Shown here piece by piece: positions 59,540-64,000 of a stretch of DNA of 64,000 nt (its first letter is position 1; each line of letters opens with the position of its first letter). Source of the DNA: Streptomyces sp. AC555_RSS877 (GTDB taxonomy: Bacteria > Actinomycetota > Actinomycetes > Streptomycetales > Streptomycetaceae); the NCBI RefSeq assembly GCF_019049245.1, contig NZ_JAGMUK010000049.1, forward strand, positions 160,323 to 224,322, read 5' to 3'. The translations under genes were made by a program, and so were the position numbers. The notes beneath the pieces are model-generated. The model did no database searches. It saw only the letters and a program-made list of their open reading frames with translations, and had not been told where the DNA came from.

Positions 59540-59971
59540 TCAGCCGGTCAGTGGTGCGCAGTGCACGTTGTTCGCCCCGCCGCTCTGTCCGGCGATCCGC
59601 CCCCAGTAGCTCACGCAGTGGCCGGGGTGGCCGATGTACGCCGGACCGGCGTAGGTCGTGTAGAGACCGTCGTCGAACTCGGGGTCGACGTCCTGGGCGT
59701 CCGTGAGCGCGGCCAGCATGGACACCGCGGTGCCGGGACGCGCGCGCACGGTGACCACGCAGTCCAGTCCGGTGGCCGGGTTGTACGTCAGGTAGACCGT
59801 GCCCGCCGTGCCGACCGGCGACGAGTGGACCACCGTGTAGCCCGCCCCGCAGACCCCGTTGTACTTCGCCGGGGTCGTCGCCGCCCCTGCCTGCGGTGCG
59901 ACGGCCCCCAGGGTGCCGACCACGGCGGCTGTGACCGCTCCGACCGCTGCGGCACTCTGAATGATGTTCAT
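59540..59971 (-). CDS. Spore-associated protein A-like secreted protein
   Basis: The ATG at 59971 (MNIIQSAAAVGAVTAAVVGTLG) has GGGG upstream, giving 143 aa. The signal peptide ends near AQA/GA, about residue 30. The mature part has the SapA-like signature AKYNGVCGAGYTVVHSSPVGTAGTVYLTYNPATGLDCVVTVRA, and three further Cys (VCGAG, LDCVV, GHCVSYWG, VHCAPLTG). Streptomyces SapA-type proteins coat or associate with spores. The specific role here is inferred from similarity only. Confidence 0.75.
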   Translation of the reverse strand: MNIIQSAAAVGAVTAAVVGTLGAVAPQAGAATTPAKYNGVCGAGYTVVHSSPVGTAGTVYLTYNPATGLDCVVTVRARPGTAVSMLAALTDAQDVDPEFDDGLYTTYAGPAYIGHPGHCVSYWGRIAGQSGGANNVHCAPLTG

Positions 59972-60113
59972 GTGAATCCCCCGTTTCGTCGACTGCTCCG
60001 ACAGCGTGTCGACGTCGCAGGGTTTGACCGCCGTCACCCGGCCGCCGTTGTGGGCCACCGGCACCGGTTACGGAACCCGGACACGGAGTGAACGGGTCCG
60101 TGGCCATGTCCGC

Positions 60114-60893
60114 TCAGTCCCGGGTACTGACGAAACCGTCGAGCGCGGCGGTGAGTTCCGCCGGCTTTTCCACCGGCAGTTCGTGGCCGGCGTCCAGGAT
60201 GCGCACGACGGCGTCCGGGTAGGCCGTCGCCATGCGCAGCATCTGGGCGACGGGCAGTTGGACGTCGTGGTAGCCGTGCACCAGAAGGGTGGGGATGCTG
60301 ATCTCGGCCACGCGGTCGAGGACGTCGAAGGCCCGCATGGCGCCGTAGAGCGTCATCACCACCTCGCGCGGGGTGGCCGACGAGGCGCCGATGTAGGCGC
60401 GGATCTCCTCACGGGGGTAGCCGGGGGCGAAGGCGCGCTGGATGTTGGCGGCGACGAACAGCTTGAACGGGACCAGGGTGGAGGCCGCCATCAGCAGGCC
60501 TCGGCCCCGGCTGTAGGCCATCTTGCTGATGGAGTTCACCAGCACCATGCGTGCGACCCGGTCGGGGTGGGCGAGGGCGATGGTCTGCGCGATCATGCCA
60601 CCCATGGAGTGGCCGACGGGGATGAAGCGGTCGACCTTCAGGTGGTCCAGGAGCGCCATGACGTCACCGGCCAGGTCGTCGATCGTGCGGGCGCCCGATC
60701 CGGTGCTCTCGCCGTGGCCGCGCAGGTCCAGCCGGATCACCCGCCGCTTCGCGGCGAAGTGGGCCAGCTGGTGGTCCCAGCGGTGCCGGTTGGCCGTCCA
60801 GCCGTGGATGAACACCAGCGGGATGGCGTCATCGTCGCGGGGGCCCTCGTCGTCGTACGTCAGTGAGGCACCGTCGAGGGCGAGCTGTGGCAT
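60114..60893 (-). CDS. Alpha/beta-fold hydrolase
   Basis: The ATG at 60893 (MPQLALDGASLTYDDEGP) has CAGGAGG upstream, giving 259 aa. Catalytic Ser lies in GHSMGGMIAQT, Asp in HGYHDVQLPVAQM-like text, and His in LDAGHELPVEKPA. The oxyanion-type FIHGWTANRHRWDHQL is near residue 30. Activity could be esterase, lipase or lactonase. It is followed by a second hydrolase on the same strand with 65 bases between. Confidence 0.87.
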   Translation of the reverse strand: MPQLALDGASLTYDDEGPRDDDAIPLVFIHGWTANRHRWDHQLAHFAAKRRVIRLDLRGHGESTGSGARTIDDLAGDVMALLDHLKVDRFIPVGHSMGGMIAQTIALAHPDRVARMVLVNSISKMAYSRGRGLLMAASTLVPFKLFVAANIQRAFAPGYPREEIRAYIGASSATPREVVMTLYGAMRAFDVLDRVAEISIPTLLVHGYHDVQLPVAQMLRMATAYPDAVVRILDAGHELPVEKPAELTAALDGFVSTRD

Positions 60894-60958
60894 GGGGCCT
60901 GGCCTCCTGGGGGCGATGGAGTTACTGCCGAGTACGGTAAGGGGCGGGCGGGCCGCCG

Positions 60959-62095
60959 TCACCGTCGACGTCCGAGGAAACCCAAGATGTGACCGAACAC
61001 GTCGAGGGCGGCGCCCCGGCCCAGGAACGTGTCGAGGTGGCCGTAGCCGGGGATCTCGGTGTAGGTGACGTCGAGTTGGGGCTGCCGGTGGGCGAGGATG
61101 TCGTGGCAGAGCCGCTGGGAGTCCTGCCACAGGCCGTTCTCACTGCCGGACAGCAGCAGGACGGGGGTGTCGATGCGGGCGGCCGCGTCCAGGGCGTTCT
61201 GCGGCAGGGCCCGGTAGCGCAGGTCGGTGTCGTGCCAGCGGACGACCGTGCGGGCCAGCTCGATGCGGCGCAGGTGCGGCAGGATCCACAGGGGCGCGGG
61301 TCCGAGGAGTTCGGCGAGGCGGTCGTGGGTCGTCCCGGTGAGGTGCTCGTGGACGAAGAGCGAGGCGCCCGTGCCCCAGGCCGAGTTGTGCAGGATCTGG
61401 CAGGTCGGGTCAGGGCAGCTCGCCTTGCGGGAGGCCACCGCGAACAGAGGGGTGTACTTCGACCACAGGCCGACCTTGCGGATGTCGACGGGGATGTGGT
61501 CGATACGGGACTTCAGCAGCTCTCCCGCCAGGGTCATGCGCAGGGAGGTGCGGCCGGCGAGCTTCGGCGTGAGGAAGACGCCCTGGGACACGACACCGGC
61601 CAGGCCCGGCACCAGGCCGGCCGTCATGCTCAGCGAGAGGGTGAGCGAGCCGATGCAGTGGGCCACGACGAACAGGGGCCGGTCGCCGATGCGGGCGCGG
61701 ATGTGGGCGACGGCTTCGGGGATGTCGTACAGGGCGACGTCGTCATAGGTGTACTTCTGGCCGGTCTCGTTGTACGGCAGCCGGCAGCTGCCGCGCCAGT
61801 CCAGCAGCCATGGCTCGTAGCCGTCGTCGAGCAGGACGTCGACGAGGTTGCGGGTCTCGGGCAGCAGGAACATGTCGGCGGAGGCGGTGTGGCCGTGCAG
61901 GAGCAGGACGGCGGGACGGCGGGCCTCGCCGCTGTCGACCCGGGTCAGGCCGAGGCGTAGGCCGTCGCCCGCGCGGAAGGGGATCTCCTCGACCGAGGCC
62001 GGGTCGAGGCGGTGGCGGAGCGGGCGCAGGGCCGTGGTGGTCCGCACCTTGCGCAGCGTGGGTCTGGTTCTGGTGTTCGGCGTCCTGAACATCAT
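60959..62095 (-). CDS. Alpha/beta hydrolase coupled to thioester reductase
   Basis: The ATG at 62095 overlaps the upstream TGA (ATGA), giving 378 aa. The nucleophile motif is AHCIGSLTLSLSM (G-x-S-type with Cys before), and the catalytic His lies in GYGHLDTFLG. LLLHGHTASADMFLLPETRNLVDVLLDDGYEPWLLDWRGSCRLPYN resembles the hydrolase part of large fused GMC/steroid-type proteins. There is no signal peptide. The coupling with the thioester reductase suggests a joint step on a lipid or polyketide. Confidence 0.75.
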   Translation of the reverse strand: MMFRTPNTRTRPTLRKVRTTTALRPLRHRLDPASVEEIPFRAGDGLRLGLTRVDSGEARRPAVLLLHGHTASADMFLLPETRNLVDVLLDDGYEPWLLDWRGSCRLPYNETGQKYTYDDVALYDIPEAVAHIRARIGDRPLFVVAHCIGSLTLSLSMTAGLVPGLAGVVSQGVFLTPKLAGRTSLRMTLAGELLKSRIDHIPVDIRKVGLWSKYTPLFAVASRKASCPDPTCQILHNSAWGTGASLFVHEHLTGTTHDRLAELLGPAPLWILPHLRRIELARTVVRWHDTDLRYRALPQNALDAAARIDTPVLLLSGSENGLWQDSQRLCHDILAHRQPQLDVTYTEIPGYGHLDTFLGRGAALDVFGHILGFLGRRR

Positions 62096-64000
62096 CGATT
62101 GTGCTCCGTGGGAGTCTGGGTGCGGCGCAGGTCGAGCAGGTCGGCGGCGGCCCGGGCGAAGGGGCCGAGGAGGCCGCGGCCCATCTCCAGGCCGAACCAG
62201 GCCAGCCAGGTCAGCTTGGCGGCCCGCTTCTCCTGGCTGGTCAGGCGCGAGTCGACCTTGATGCCGTCGATCTGGTCGCGTACGTAGCTGTCGGCGGGGA
62301 CGACGATCTCGCCCGCCAGGTGGGCGGCCTCGCCCTCGCGGCCGATCTCGACGCTCAGCGCGCGGGTCTGCCGCCACACGTCGCGGCGGGCGCGGGCGTA
62401 CTTGCGGCCCTCCAGCCACCAGCGTCCGCCGTCCGCGTCCCGCAACCGCAGCCGGTAGCGCAGGAGTTGGTGCCGCAGGCCGTGCTGGTGGGGGATGCCC
62501 TCCTCGGGGCGGATCCAGACGTCGCCTTGTTCCACGACGAGCGGTTGTGAGTGGAGGGCGGTGCAGTGCAGTTCGCCGCGTACGTCCACCCGGCGCTCGG
62601 TCACCAGTTGGTGCATGCTCGCGATGGAGAGCGTGAGCTCCGTCGAGCAGGGAGTGGCGGGCGCCGACGTTCCGATAGGGCGTACGGCGCCCTCCGCGGT
62701 CTCCGCGAACCACAGGTAGGGCTGGTCGTCCTTGTGCGGCAGCCGGGCCAGGCCGTCGCCGGCGAGCCGCTCGAACGTCTTGAGCTGGGCCCGTGCGTCG
62801 TAGCGGGCCGCGGGCTCCAGCGCGAGTGCCTCGACGAGCGCGGCGGTACGGTCCATGGTGGCGGCCGGACCGGTGAGCGTCGCCTCGCACAGTTTGAGGG
62901 CGGTGGGGCTCTGCAACACCCGGGACAGGAAGGTCAGTTCGGGCACCGGGTCGGCCTGGAGGCGGGCGAGGGTGTCCGTGCGCCACTCGTCCCAGTCCTG
63001 GACGCGGACGTGCATGCCGCCGAGGGCCAGGTCCCGTACGACGTCGTCGAGGGTGTTGGGCACGCCGGTCAGGTTGTAGTCGTAGCCCCAGGCGTCGGGT
63101 TCACAGATCGCCGCGACGGCGGCCCGGCTCACCCAGTCCACCGGGGCGGCGTTCAGGTGCCTGAAGGCCGGGACGGTCCGGAAACGGGCGAAGGCCGAGA
63201 ACAGGCCGCTGCTGAGGTCCTGGGGGTTGTAGGCGCCGGTCTTGGTGTGGCCGCCGATGCCGCCGGGGCGCAGCGCGGTGACGACCAGGCCGTGGTCGCG
63301 GGCGCGGCGCAGGGCGACCTCGGCGGCCCACTTCGTCTGGTCGTAGCCCGCGATGAGTCGGTCGGCGTGGGCGAGCGGGTCGTCCTCGCCCATGGCGGTG
63401 ATGCCGACCTCGTTGAAGACGGCGATGGAGGAGATGTGGTGCAGCGGCTTGGGCCGGCCGGTCGCGGCGAGCTCGGCCAGGGTGAGCGTGCCGAGGACGT
63501 TGCTCTGGCGCAGTGACGGGTAGCCGCGCAGGAAGTCCACGGCGGCGGCTACGCCGACGACGCTGTCCAGTTCGTGGGCGAGGGTGTTCCAGCGGTCGTC
63601 GGGCAGACCCAGGTGCGGGCGGCGGATGTCGCCGGGCAGCACGGTGATCCGGCGCCGCACCTCCGAGGACCAGGGCAGGTGGTAGCTCCCCAGCGCCTCA
63701 CCGAGCCGGGTGAGGGCCGCGTCCTCGTCGGCCGCGCGGACCAGGCAGTAGACGTGCGCGTCGCTGTGCCGCAGCAGGTCCAGCAGCATGTGACTGCCGA
63801 GGAAGCCGGTCGCGCCGGTCAGCAGGATGCGCCGGGGCGGCAGCGGCTCGGGAGAGCCGACGAAGGGCAGGCGGTCGGCGAGGGCGAGGTCGGCGAGGAT
63901 CTGGTCGAGGTCCTCGCGGCGGGCGGTGGAGTGGGGGGCGGGCGCGGCGGGGGACGGTGCCGTGGCGGGTGCGAAGGCCGGGATCGGTGCCGTGCCGGGC
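62092..64000 (-). CDS. Thioester-reductase-like protein with unusual C-terminus (5' end outside window)
   Basis: The frame is open to the window edge, so the N-terminus is missing. The Rossmann motif LTGATGFLGSHMLLDLL (about 63760-63830) starts an extended SDR of the thioester-reductase / fatty-acyl-reductase type. Downstream marks are ISSIAVFNE and YDQTKWAAEVALRR (catalytic Tyr and Lys). A C-terminal region of about 260 residues follows the SDR core, with SIASMHQLVTERRVDVRGELHCTAL and WWLEGRKYARARRDVW. That region is not normal for this reductase family and I do not recognise it. It is coupled to the alpha/beta hydrolase downstream. Confidence 0.7.
   Translation of the reverse strand, partial: PGTAPIPAFAPATAPSPAAPAPHSTARREDLDQILADLALADRLPFVGSPEPLPPRRILLTGATGFLGSHMLLDLLRHSDAHVYCLVRAADEDAALTRLGEALGSYHLPWSSEVRRRITVLPGDIRRPHLGLPDDRWNTLAHELDSVVGVAAAVDFLRGYPSLRQSNVLGTLTLAELAATGRPKPLHHISSIAVFNEVGITAMGEDDPLAHADRLIAGYDQTKWAAEVALRRARDHGLVVTALRPGGIGGHTKTGAYNPQDLSSGLFSAFARFRTVPAFRHLNAAPVDWVSRAAVAAICEPDAWGYDYNLTGVPNTLDDVVRDLALGGMHVRVQDWDEWRTDTLARLQADPVPELTFLSRVLQSPTALKLCEATLTGPAATMDRTAALVEALALEPAARYDARAQLKTFERLAGDGLARLPHKDDQPYLWFAETAEGAVRPIGTSAPATPCSTELTLSIASMHQLVTERRVDVRGELHCTALHSQPLVVEQGDVWIRPEEGIPHQHGLRHQLLRYRLRLRDADGGRWWLEGRKYARARRDVWRQTRALSVEIGREGEAAHLAGEIVVPADSYVRDQIDGIKVDSRLTSQEKRAAKLTWLAWFGLEMGRGLLGPFARAAADLLDLRRTQTPTEHNR

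Overview
The window reads as chromosomal DNA of a Streptomyces or close actinomycete. The evidence is the very high GC, GTG and TTG starts, Tat and Sec signals on many secreted enzymes, genes coupled by ATGA/GTGA overlaps, and typical soil-saprophyte families: chitosanase, an AA10 LPMO, pectate lyase, spore-associated protein, SpoIIE-type phosphatase and MocR regulator. I see no tRNA, rRNA, CRISPR array, prophage or transposase. The DM13 gene at the left end and the thioester-reductase gene at the right end are cut by the window.

Left part (1-16 kb): a ROK repressor diverges from a lipoprotein / two-permease sugar ABC importer and a GH38 alpha-mannosidase. This is a compact mannoside uptake-and-cleavage unit, with a palindromic operator in the promoter spacer. 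Next come malic enzyme with an AEC carrier, a FUSC exporter, a LysR regulator, a DinB/maleylpyruvate-isomerase-like protein, and an AHSA1-ArsR pair with two inverted-repeat operators.

Middle (17-37 kb): a TauD/TfdA dioxygenase; two abutting gene remnants (GH76 end and headless DeoR); an anti-sigma-type ATPase; an AA10 LPMO behind a CebR-type box; a TerB protein; a 175-bp MITE-like palindrome; SMP-30 lactonase and Lrp regulator; a teichoic-acid-like glycosyltransferase; a D-amino-acid dehydrogenase / polar amino-acid ABC operon diverging from a CdaR/PucR regulator; GH46 chitosanase with a palindrome; a twice-frameshifted SDR; a secreted HExxH protease; and pectate lyase diverging from a multidomain GH30 enzyme around a LacI-type palindrome.

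Right part (37-64 kb): a truncated MASE1 fragment beside a SpoIIE phosphatase; a Tat-exported putative glycosidase with a LacI-type operator; a fused EfeU-EfeO iron transporter plus EfeB with a possible iron box; an acyltransferase; a GT4 pair; GAPDH of the long type; a P450; a LysE / B3-B4 / MocR block; small secreted proteins (four-Cys, lamin-tail, SapA-like); a class-C serine hydrolase; and an alpha/beta-hydrolase pair translationally coupled to a thioester-reductase fusion.

The main theme is extracellular polysaccharide use. Mannoside, cellulose or chitin, chitosan, pectin and galactan enzymes each carry their own local palindromic operator. Three of these share an AGCGCT core typical of LacI-family regulators, yet no LacI gene lies in the window.
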